DNA from: JAUVKT01 sp942491535
GTDB taxonomy: Bacteria; Bacteroidota; Bacteroidia; Bacteroidales; VadinHA17
NCBI GenBank assembly: GCA_942491535.1
Contig: CALOBV010000007.1
Span: 1-64,000, forward strand
DNA length: 64,000 nt
Direction of reading: 5' to 3'
Below the pieces are notes generated by a model. The model did no database searches. It worked only from the letters and a program-made list of their open reading frames with translations, and was not told the DNA's origin. A program made the position numbers and the translations under genes. Below are positions 47,329-55,077 of this stretch, one piece after another (the stretch's first letter is position 1; each line of letters opens with the position of its first letter).

Positions 47329-48738
47329 TTACCACGCCGGAATAATATAAGAGCAATAATAGTTAACTATTGTTTCTGCTATTACAATAGCAATAAATAC
47401 GCCCTTCTCCTGCATGCCAAAATGTATTGCCAGGATATATGCCAGTGGTATCTCAATAAGCCAGAAAGCAATGAGATTGATTTTAGTTGGTGTTGAAGTA
47501 TCTCCTGCTCCGTTAAAGGCATTTACCAGGACCATTCCCAGCCCATAAGCCAGAAAGCCCATACTGATAATCCTTAAACCAAGAACACCTGATTTAACTA
47601 CTTCCGGGTCATCAATAAAAAGCATTATGAATTTTTCCGGAAATAATATCATTACAATTCCGAAAACACCAAGAAGCATCATATTTACAGCCCCCGTAAT
47701 CCATACCGACCGTTCTGCTCTCTCTGGTTTTTTTGCTCCCAGGTTCTGTCCAACCAGGGTCGCTGCAGCATTACTTAATCCCCATGAAGGCAATAATGCA
47801 AAAATAATTATTCGTATAGAGATAGTATAACCAGCCAGTGCTGCACTACCGAATTCAGATATAATTCTCACAAGGATTATCCAGCTTGATGTAGCAATAA
47901 TATTCTGTCCTATTCCGCCCATGGATATTTTAAGGATCTTAAGAATCAGCTTGAAATTAACTCTTATATGTTCCTTGAGTATTTTTACTCTCTTTTTCCC
48001 TGCAAAAAGTATATATAGCTGGTATAGTACTGCTATTCCCCTGCCTATTGTAGTAGCTATTGCGGCACCCTTAATTCCCATTTCAGGGAAAGGACCTAAG
48101 CCAAGAATAAGGCATGGGTCAAGAATAATATTGATAATATTTCCTATCCATAAGACCCTCATTGATATTGCTGCATCACCTGAGCTTCGGAATACTGCAT
48201 TTATTATAAAAAGAAGCATAATAACAATATTTCCGCCCAGCATTATCGTGGTATAGGACGAGAGCTCTTCTACAATTTGCCTATTTGCTCCCATTGCTCT
48301 CAGGAGATCTGATGCGAATATTACACCGGGTATCGCAATAAGAAGAGATGCAAAAAAACCTGTAATAATAGATTGCATTGCTGTTCTGGCCGCACTGTCT
48401 TTATCCTTTTCGCCAATACGTCTCGAGACAACAGATGTTGTAGCCATGCTAAGTCCTATTGCTATGGCATACACTACTGTAATCATAGACTCGGTAATAC
48501 CAACTGTTGCAACGGCGTCGGGACCCAGTTTTGATACAAAAAATATATCAACTATTGCAAATACTGATTCCATCGCCATCTCCAAAACCATTGGCACGGA
48601 CAGAAGAAATATTGCCCTGCTCAGCTTCCCTTCAGTGAAATCCTGTTCAGTCCCTGTTATTGACTCAACTATATCTCTCCAGGTATTATGTAAACGTGTC
48701 TTTCTTATTTCTCTATTTAAATTTTGCCTGTGATTCAT
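47329..48738 (-). CDS. MATE-family efflux transporter
   Basis: The 469-residue protein has 12 predicted helices in two MatE halves (FLLSVPMVLEMAMESVFAIVDIFFVSKLG, then GGIGQNIIATSSWIILVRIISEFGSAALAGYTI). Members export drugs or metabolites in exchange for Na+ or H+. Residues 1-35 form a cytosolic tail before the first helix. A 23-codon frame with a strong ribosome-binding site lies just upstream. Confidence 0.92.
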   Translation of the reverse strand: MNHRQNLNREIRKTRLHNTWRDIVESITGTEQDFTEGKLSRAIFLLSVPMVLEMAMESVFAIVDIFFVSKLGPDAVATVGITESMITVVYAIAIGLSMATTSVVSRRIGEKDKDSAARTAMQSIITGFFASLLIAIPGVIFASDLLRAMGANRQIVEELSSYTTIMLGGNIVIMLLFIINAVFRSSGDAAISMRVLWIGNIINIILDPCLILGLGPFPEMGIKGAAIATTIGRGIAVLYQLYILFAGKKRVKILKEHIRVNFKLILKILKISMGGIGQNIIATSSWIILVRIISEFGSAALAGYTISIRIIIFALLPSWGLSNAAATLVGQNLGAKKPERAERSVWITGAVNMMLLGVFGIVMILFPEKFIMLFIDDPEVVKSGVLGLRIISMGFLAYGLGMVLVNAFNGAGDTSTPTKINLIAFWLIEIPLAYILAIHFGMQEKGVFIAIVIAETIVNYYCSYIIPAW

Positions 48739-48767
48739 TATACTTTTACTGTTTTGCGTGTTTGTCT

Positions 48768-48839
48768 TTATGTTTTAATGTCAGTAAGTATTTTTTTAGA
48801 CATGGTATTTACAAATAATTCTTTCGTAAAGGTCTTCAT
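48768..48839 (-). CDS. Possible 23-residue leader peptide upstream of MATE gene
   Basis: An ATG (48837-48839) is preceded by AGGAGG (48853 to 48848) at an 8-nt spacing, a perfect Shine-Dalgarno arrangement that is rare in this phylum. The frame encodes MKTFTKELFVNTMSKKILTD followed by IKT and ends 29 nt before the MATE start. It has no recognisable family. The rest of the gap up to 49057 holds no gene. Confidence 0.35.
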   Translation of the reverse strand: MKTFTKELFVNTMSKKILTDIKT

Positions 48840-49057
48840 GGTGTGATCCTCCTGTAGATTAATAATTAGTACGGTAAATAGGAAATATGAAGGAACCCGT
48901 CCGGCACTTAGAATATTGCCGGGTATGTAAACGATATCACAATCAGTGTCTTCATCGGGTATCTCTTTTGTCTTGTAAATATATTAATAAAATCTTAGCC
49001 AGCTATAACTTAAGCTCAAAATATTATTATCTTCGACTCCTAAAAATTTGAAATTTG
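48840..49057. other. Intergenic region between MATE leader and barrel gene
   Basis: Together with 48739-48767 this forms a gap of about 320 nt. Besides the ribosome-binding site at 48848-48853 it contains an imperfect inverted segment (CCCGTCCGGCAC, then TTGCCGGG) around 48897-48926. No gene, tRNA or terminator was seen. Confidence 0.4.
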
Positions 49058-49738
49058 ATGAAAAAACACCTTATTCTCTTAATTATCTTTTTCGCCTCAC
49101 TAACTCAACTTAAATCCCAGAACCTGATATTTAATGTAGGCCTGAATGTTTCCAATACTACACTGAAGTTTTTTGATCCTGTAATAATTACCGACTGGTA
49201 TCCCATCTTTACGCCTCAATTAATGATTAGTTATGAGTATAAGTTTAACAGGAGTTTTTCATTTCGCCCGGGGATAGCCTACAGTCGCCAGGGAAGAAGA
49301 ACAGTAAGTGATCTTGGCCCAGGTGCTTACGTTGAATACAGGTACATTATAGATTTTATTGATATCCCCTTCCTTTTTACGTATAACTTCAATACACGGT
49401 CAACAGGAGGTTACAGTCTAAATCTTAATGCAGGAGTATATCTTGGATATGGAATCAACGGGCAGAGGATTGAAGATATTACAGCTGTTGTTTCGAAGGA
49501 TAAGATATTTGAAGGTCCAGATGCCATATACAGGAATGATTATGGATTGATGATATTATCAGGATTTGGTGATACTGAAAACCAGCTTGCGGTATATTTC
49601 CAGTATGGACTGAGGAATATGGCTACCACAGATAGTGATTTTACCAAATTTAGCCGGGTAGCTGCAGGTTTAAACTATGTAAGGATAGTAAAATTCGGGC
49701 CAAACGCCCGCAGAATGATTAAGAAAAGGTTTTTCTGA
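49058..49738 (+). CDS. Outer-membrane beta-barrel protein (PorT-like)
   Basis: From the ATG at 49058 the protein has 226 residues: signal peptide ending KSQ, then alternating strands of an 8-strand OmpA/PorT-type barrel (LMISYEYKFNRSFSFRPGIAYSRQG, LFTYNFNTRSTGGYSLNLNAGVYLG), ending near RRMIKKRFF. This class is abundant in Bacteroidota; function usually unknown. It is convergent with the receiver-PAS gene, with 7 nt between the stops. Confidence 0.8.
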   Translation: MKKHLILLIIFFASLTQLKSQNLIFNVGLNVSNTTLKFFDPVIITDWYPIFTPQLMISYEYKFNRSFSFRPGIAYSRQGRRTVSDLGPGAYVEYRYIIDFIDIPFLFTYNFNTRSTGGYSLNLNAGVYLGYGINGQRIEDITAVVSKDKIFEGPDAIYRNDYGLMILSGFGDTENQLAVYFQYGLRNMATTDSDFTKFSRVAAGLNYVRIVKFGPNARRMIKKRFF

Positions 49739-49745
49739 TTAATTA

Positions 49746-50489
49746 TCAGGATATTAACTTTAACACAAATACAAAAGAGTCAAAAATATCAGGGCTGCTC
49801 CACAGTATAGTTGCTTCAACAGCACATATAACAGTTTTTCCTTCATTGTTAATCAGGCGAATCTGATAATTAACAACCTTTATCTCTTTCCTGAGTAGTC
49901 TGTCAAGTTGTTTTCTTTCTACAAAATAGTCATCCGGATGACAGAGCTGAAAGAAATTCTCGTTAAACAAATCTTTTTCTTCAATATCTATTATTGAAAT
50001 AAATCCAGGGTTAGTCCTGATAAATTTTCCATGACCGTCTGTTTGAAGAATTCCCATGGGCAGTATATCGAAAAGCCTCTTATAGTTTTTCAGGCTCCTG
50101 TCTACATTCATATCTGTCTCAGCAGACCTGAGTATCTTATAGACTCTGAATACAAACTCATTAACCGTAAAGGGGAAAGTAATAATATTTATCTGGTAAT
50201 TAAGGAGTTCTTCTGCGGGGGGGACAGTATTATTATCAACAATAAATAGAATAGGTGTATCTGAATTTTTTGAAGGGTATAATTTATCGATCAGGCTAAG
50301 GTTTTCAACATCACTTCCTACACCCGAAATAATAAGGAGATCAAATTTATTTCCATCGCACTCTTCAATAAAAAATTCACTGCTTTTGCTGAAGGTAGTT
50401 TCAAATCCGTATTTACCAAGTGATTGTTGAAGATGCCCTAAATCAAGATTGTCTTCATAAAATAGTAAGGATTGTTTTGGCACGCTCAT
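49746..50489 (-). CDS. Degenerate receiver - PAS domain protein
   Basis: The 247-residue protein has a response-regulator-like domain (about 4-115) and a PAS domain (about 125-240; LFDILPMGILQTDGHGKFIRTNPGFISI). In the receiver the acid pair is partly kept (FYEDN), but the phospho-acceptor Asp is replaced by the LLIISGVGSD sequence and the conserved Lys-Pro by FP. Phosphorylation is therefore unlikely. There is no output or kinase domain, so it probably acts through protein contacts. It begins with ATG at 50487-50489; the TTG before it is not needed. Confidence 0.75.
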   Translation of the reverse strand: MSVPKQSLLFYEDNLDLGHLQQSLGKYGFETTFSKSSEFFIEECDGNKFDLLIISGVGSDVENLSLIDKLYPSKNSDTPILFIVDNNTVPPAEELLNYQINIITFPFTVNEFVFRVYKILRSAETDMNVDRSLKNYKRLFDILPMGILQTDGHGKFIRTNPGFISIIDIEEKDLFNENFFQLCHPDDYFVERKQLDRLLRKEIKVVNYQIRLINNEGKTVICAVEATILWSSPDIFDSFVFVLKLIS

Positions 50490-50828
50490 CAATTATAATT
50501 TGAAAATTCCTTATACCTAAACAAAAATAGTTTTTCCCACCATATTTCAACATTAAATTGGATAATTAATTTTCTTATCTCAGAATATTACATCAGAAAT
50601 GCAATTCTGATAATCAGCATACTTTACATATAAAATCAGACTAACTACTTATCAATTATTTAAAATAGAATTTATATATAGCGAAACGTTTCTCAGATCA
50701 GAAACTTTTATTTTAACACTAAAACTATTGTGTTTATCATATTCTTAAGCTGTGTTAATGTAAATTAATTGACTTATTTGCTTATTATTTTTACATTTAT
50801 CCTTCACTCACGCCTAATATATCTTAAT
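50490..50828. other. Intergenic region before the giant surface protein
   Basis: About 340 AT-rich nucleotides between divergent genes, with no gene, terminator or clear TANNTTTG box identified. It presumably contains both promoters. Confidence 0.4.
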
Positions 50829-53800
50829 ATGAAAAAGATTTACTTAATGATTTTAATAATCCTGGTGACAGTATTTTCATCACCTGGATTATTGGCCCAG
50901 GTTCCGGATGGATTTAATTACCAGGCAATAGCCAGGGATGAAACCACGGGCGAACCACTTCAAAACACATTGCTAAACGTCCGGATTGCAATTTTATCAT
51001 CTATAAATCCTGACGTTGTTGTCTGGGAAGAAGGACATTCATTATATTCAAATGAATTTGGTCTCTTCACACTTCAGGTTGGAGATCCTTCTGCATCTTA
51101 TGTTGACGGATCAGCAGGAAGTTTCGCAGCTATAGACTGGACCAGCGGAAGCTATTACATAAGACCCAGTGTTATGAAATCAGGAGCTAGCTGGCAGGTA
51201 ATGACTCCTTCAAAACTGATTGCCGTGCCATTTGCTATGATGGCCAGGGATGTTGAAAACAAACAAGAAATAAGCAAGTCTGGTGATTTTATACTTCTGA
51301 CAGAAGGTGGCTCGGTCGACCTGTCGGCTTATGTAGACCCGGATCAGACCATAGAACTTGATGGAACTACCTTATCGATAAGTGGCAGTGGTAGCTCTGT
51401 AGATCTTTCAGCCTTTTTAAATCCCGATCAGACTCTGGGTTTAACTGGTAATAATCTCACAATAAGTGGCAGTGGCAGCTCTGTAGATCTTTCAGGATTT
51501 ATTGATCCGAAGCAGAATATATCAAAATCCGGAAATACCGTTACCCTGGATGGTAATGGAGGATCATTCAGCCTCGGGGAGTATGTAAACCAGTTTGATG
51601 CAGATGCCGATACTTTAACAAAATCAGATGGCAGCCTGGTTTTAGGACCCGACAATGCGCAGGGAAGTATACTGAAGGTGGTTGGAAGTGAAGTAGATCC
51701 TGTTGCTCCCCTGTTTGAGGTAAAAAACCAGGCAGGTCAGCAGGTATTTGCTGTTTACGATAACGGTGTCCAGATTCATGTTGATGATATATCTACTGAA
51801 AAAGGTTCACGGGGTGGCTTTGCAGTTGCCGGTTTTGACAGGGATAAAGCACCCGGAAATTCCCAGGATTTTCTATTAATAACCCCTGACAGTGTCAGGA
51901 TGTTTATACCAGAAACTACTGCCGCTGTAAAAGCACCTGGTAGTCGTGGCGGCTTTGCTGTAGGAGGATTCGATGCCGATAAAAAGGCTCCTACGTCTCT
52001 GTATTTTAATGTATCCGGAAGGAATGAGGTGGATATATATTCTGATGTAGCACAGATGCTATGGTATCCTCAGAAGGAAGCCTTCCAGGCTGGCAGGATT
52101 AATATACCACATTCTGATAGTGTAGGATTGAACTCAACAGCCTTTGGTTACCATCCAATGGCAAAAGGAGCATTTTCACAGGCATTTGGAAATCAGGCTA
52201 AAGCTACAGGAGATAACTCTACAGCGATTGGAAATAAGTCGGTTGCAAGGGGATACGACTCATATGCATTTGGATCGAGCGCCCAGGCACTTGGAGAAAA
52301 AAGTTTTGCCCTTGGATCAATTGGTGTAGACTCCCTTGGTAATCCGATGGGTCAGCCCACTACGGCATCGGGCGATTATTCGATGGCTATGGGTATGAGT
52401 TCGGTTGCCTCTGAAAGGGGTTCTCTTGCTCTCGGGGTAGACAGTTATTCTTCAGGCTGGTATTCAACTGCATTGGGCTATAGATCAATAGCCTCAGGCT
52501 CATATTCAAATGCATTTGGTCTTAGAGCAAACTCTACCGGATCCTATTCAATGGCACTCGGTATGTATTCCTATGCTAAAGGTTTATATTCGCTTGCTCT
52601 GGGATCCAGGGCAACTGCTGAGGGTCAATATTCAATTGCTGTCGGATACTATTCCCGGGTATTAGGGGATTATGCAGTTGGATTGGGATACAATGCACAA
52701 GCTGATGCAAATTATTCCTACGCGATGGGCAGGGATGCTCTCTCGGAAGGGCTCTATTCCTTTGCGCTTGGCAACCAGGCCAATTCTGTAGGTCAGGCAG
52801 CATATGCCCTGGGAAACAGGGCAAGTGCAGATGCAGACTATTCCTACGCCCTTGGTAATTCATCTACCGCAGGGGCTATTTATGCCTATGCTCTGGGATA
52901 TAATGCAACTGCAGGAGGTAGTTCATCCTATGCACTGGGTAATGGTGCCCAGGCTACACAGTCATACTCTTATGCACTGGGCTACGGTTCAAGTGCCACA
53001 AATTCCTATGCTATTGCATTGGGTACTAACTCAACTGCAAGCGGTCAGTACGGAACGGCAATAGGCAGGGCGGCTGCAGCTTCAAATACAGTATCTACTG
53101 CTATCGGATTTTCTGCACTGGCAAGCGGATATGGAGGAACAGCTATTGGTTTGTACTCAAAGGCAATAGGAGATTATTCAAATGCCCTCGGCTGGTACGC
53201 AGAGGCCCAGAAGCCCTATTCTGTTGCAATAGGTCTGGCAGCCGTTGCTAACGGGGATTATGCTTTTGCAATTGGAAGAGGTGCTCTGTCTACAGCTAAT
53301 AATGCTACTTCGCTTGGTTATAATGCAAGGGCGCAGGCTGAGAATGCTTATGCCTTCGGAACTAATGCTTTATCGTCAGGAGTCGCTTCTGTAACTCTTG
53401 GTTATCAGAATACAGCTTCTGTTGCTAATGCTATTGCAATTGGTAATTTAAATACTTCCAACGGACAGAATGCTGTCTCCTTTGGTAGCAGCAATACATC
53501 ATCGGGAAATTATTCTATAGCAATAGGATCAAGCTCGACTGCTACCGCTGATTATTCAAATGCACTTGGTTATACGGCAAACGCCAGCGGAGCGAGATCA
53601 ACCGCTATTGGATATGAAACATCTGCCCAGGGATATAAGTCTGTATCAATGGGAGCAAACTACTATAAAAACTTATTAATATATAACCCACCATTCTCAT
53701 CGTTGACCAAAAGCAGTTATCCGTCTACAGTAAAGGCACCAGATGGCGGAGGAGAAGTAATGCCCGGTGAGGGAGGCGAAGAACCTGCCGGTACGAAGCA

Positions 53801-54938
53801 ATTTATTATTCTACCGCTGATTATTGACCGTGATAATGATGCACTAGATAGTTATTCTGTTGCAATCGGAGGTGGAAACCTTTCAGACCAGGGTGGTTTT
53901 ACCTTTGGTGTGTATAATGATGCAACAGAAGAATATGCCACAGCAATAGGTTTTGCGAATAAAGCAACTGGTTTATATTCTACAGCCATCGGGTTTGCAA
54001 ATGCTGCTGAAGGTGTTAACTCCACGGCGCTGGGCAAATATACTACTGCCGAATCGTATAATTCAATAGCACTAGGAACATATAATTATTTAAGTCCAAG
54101 TTATACAACCGACGAATGGGTAGAAACAGATCCTCTATTACAGGTTGGGAACGGCACATCCTCTAGTCCAAACGACGCATTTGTAATATACAAAAATGGC
54201 AAAGCATACCATGAAGCTCGCGATGCACAGGACGGAGTTTATGTATTTAATGAGGCAACAACCAGAACTTCTTCTACATACGGACTGAGATCGTATTTAT
54301 ATAATAGAACCAGTGCTACCACTTATGGTGTCTATTCATATGCTTATGGATATTCAACTTCAACAGGTAGTATTTATAGTGGATACTTTACCAGTTATAA
54401 CGCTGGAACAGGTGAAAACAGAGGTTTATATGCAACGCTCAGAACCGGAGCGAAAAGCGACCTGGCGGAATATATTTACGATAATAACAGAGAAACAGAG
54501 GCTGCTGATGTTGTGGTTGCTGATGAAAACGGTAAAGAGAATATTGTTAAGTCGACAAAACCCTATCAGAGTTCGGTTGTAGGTATTGTTTCAACTGACC
54601 CACATCTACTGATGGGTACGGAACTGGTCCTTGATGAAGAATCAGGAGAAGATATCGAAGGGGTTTCTGCTGCCAAACTTGCTCTTGCCGGACGTGTGCC
54701 ATGTAAGGTAACTGATGAGAACGGATCGATTAAACCTGGTGATATGCTAACATCTTCTTCTACTCCAGGGCATGCAATGAAGTGGACTTTGATTGACGTG
54801 ACAAAGGCAAAAGACTTCGAAGAGCTAAAAACAATGATGGCCGAGAATGAGAAAAGGAGAAATGCTGTTATTGGAAAGGCACTTGAGAGTCATATTTCCG
54901 GAACAGGTAAAATAATTGTACTGGTAAGCTTACAGTAA
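50829..54938 (+). CDS. Giant surface protein with YadA-like head repeats
   Basis: From the ATG at 50829 the protein has 1369 residues. A signal peptide (MKKIYLMILIILVTVFSSPG) precedes an N-terminal beta-domain (25-140; VPDGFNYQAIARDETTGEPL) common in Bacteroidota fibre proteins. Then come a DPDQ/SGSGSSVDLS repeat region, a head region (about 436-945, second block 1007-1086) of Hep_Hag/YadA-type 14-residue repeats, and a C-terminal domain (about 1190-1369; VVGIVSTDPHLLMG, KPGDMLTSSSTPGHAMK) resembling fibre-end or chaperone domains. No YadA membrane anchor and no clear T9SS C-terminal signal is seen. It is probably a trimeric surface or pilus-like fibre; the export route is unknown. Confidence 0.8.
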   Translation: MKKIYLMILIILVTVFSSPGLLAQVPDGFNYQAIARDETTGEPLQNTLLNVRIAILSSINPDVVVWEEGHSLYSNEFGLFTLQVGDPSASYVDGSAGSFAAIDWTSGSYYIRPSVMKSGASWQVMTPSKLIAVPFAMMARDVENKQEISKSGDFILLTEGGSVDLSAYVDPDQTIELDGTTLSISGSGSSVDLSAFLNPDQTLGLTGNNLTISGSGSSVDLSGFIDPKQNISKSGNTVTLDGNGGSFSLGEYVNQFDADADTLTKSDGSLVLGPDNAQGSILKVVGSEVDPVAPLFEVKNQAGQQVFAVYDNGVQIHVDDISTEKGSRGGFAVAGFDRDKAPGNSQDFLLITPDSVRMFIPETTAAVKAPGSRGGFAVGGFDADKKAPTSLYFNVSGRNEVDIYSDVAQMLWYPQKEAFQAGRINIPHSDSVGLNSTAFGYHPMAKGAFSQAFGNQAKATGDNSTAIGNKSVARGYDSYAFGSSAQALGEKSFALGSIGVDSLGNPMGQPTTASGDYSMAMGMSSVASERGSLALGVDSYSSGWYSTALGYRSIASGSYSNAFGLRANSTGSYSMALGMYSYAKGLYSLALGSRATAEGQYSIAVGYYSRVLGDYAVGLGYNAQADANYSYAMGRDALSEGLYSFALGNQANSVGQAAYALGNRASADADYSYALGNSSTAGAIYAYALGYNATAGGSSSYALGNGAQATQSYSYALGYGSSATNSYAIALGTNSTASGQYGTAIGRAAAASNTVSTAIGFSALASGYGGTAIGLYSKAIGDYSNALGWYAEAQKPYSVAIGLAAVANGDYAFAIGRGALSTANNATSLGYNARAQAENAYAFGTNALSSGVASVTLGYQNTASVANAIAIGNLNTSNGQNAVSFGSSNTSSGNYSIAIGSSSTATADYSNALGYTANASGARSTAIGYETSAQGYKSVSMGANYYKNLLIYNPPFSSLTKSSYPSTVKAPDGGGEVMPGEGGEEPAGTKQFIILPLIIDRDNDALDSYSVAIGGGNLSDQGGFTFGVYNDATEEYATAIGFANKATGLYSTAIGFANAAEGVNSTALGKYTTAESYNSIALGTYNYLSPSYTTDEWVETDPLLQVGNGTSSSPNDAFVIYKNGKAYHEARDAQDGVYVFNEATTRTSSTYGLRSYLYNRTSATTYGVYSYAYGYSTSTGSIYSGYFTSYNAGTGENRGLYATLRTGAKSDLAEYIYDNNRETEAADVVVADENGKENIVKSTKPYQSSVVGIVSTDPHLLMGTELVLDEESGEDIEGVSAAKLALAGRVPCKVTDENGSIKPGDMLTSSSTPGHAMKWTLIDVTKAKDFEELKTMMAENEKRRNAVIGKALESHISGTGKIIVLVSLQ
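52371..53630 (+). repeat. Thirty uninterrupted 42-nt (14-residue) head repeats
   Basis: From GDYSMAMG to just before GYKSVSMG the coding sequence is divided into exactly 30 units of 14 residues (consensus x-x-Y-S-x-A-L-G-x-x-x-x-A-x). No insertion or deletion disturbs the register over 1260 nt. DNA identity between units is low, so the repeat is ancient and kept by protein-level selection. Confidence 0.9.
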
Positions 54939-54959
54939 GACAGATTAAATATTAGGCGT

Positions 54960-54994
54960 AAAGCGTTCCATGCCTGGCATGGGGCGCTTTTTTT
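54960..54994 (+). terminator. Intrinsic terminator of the giant surface protein gene
   Basis: AAAGCGTTCCATGCC pairs with GGCATGGGGCGCTTT (two G-T pairs) and runs into a seven-T tract. It starts 22 nt after the stop codon. Confidence 0.85.
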
Positions 54995-55077
54995 ATGTTC
55001 TATAAGTATTTATATGCTTAAGCCTGTGATAGCATTTTAATTAATTTAGCAGTGTCATCACTTAAAACCATGACCTT

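Noticed and set aside
51428..51655. 75-codon antisense frame within the giant surface protein gene
   Set aside because: It is a shadow of the Ser/Gly/Asp-rich coding strand; no independent features.
52371..53630. Regular 42-nt periodicity that could suggest a CRISPR-like or non-coding repeat array
   Set aside because: The period equals 14 codons of one continuous frame and the DNA units differ strongly, so it is a protein repeat.
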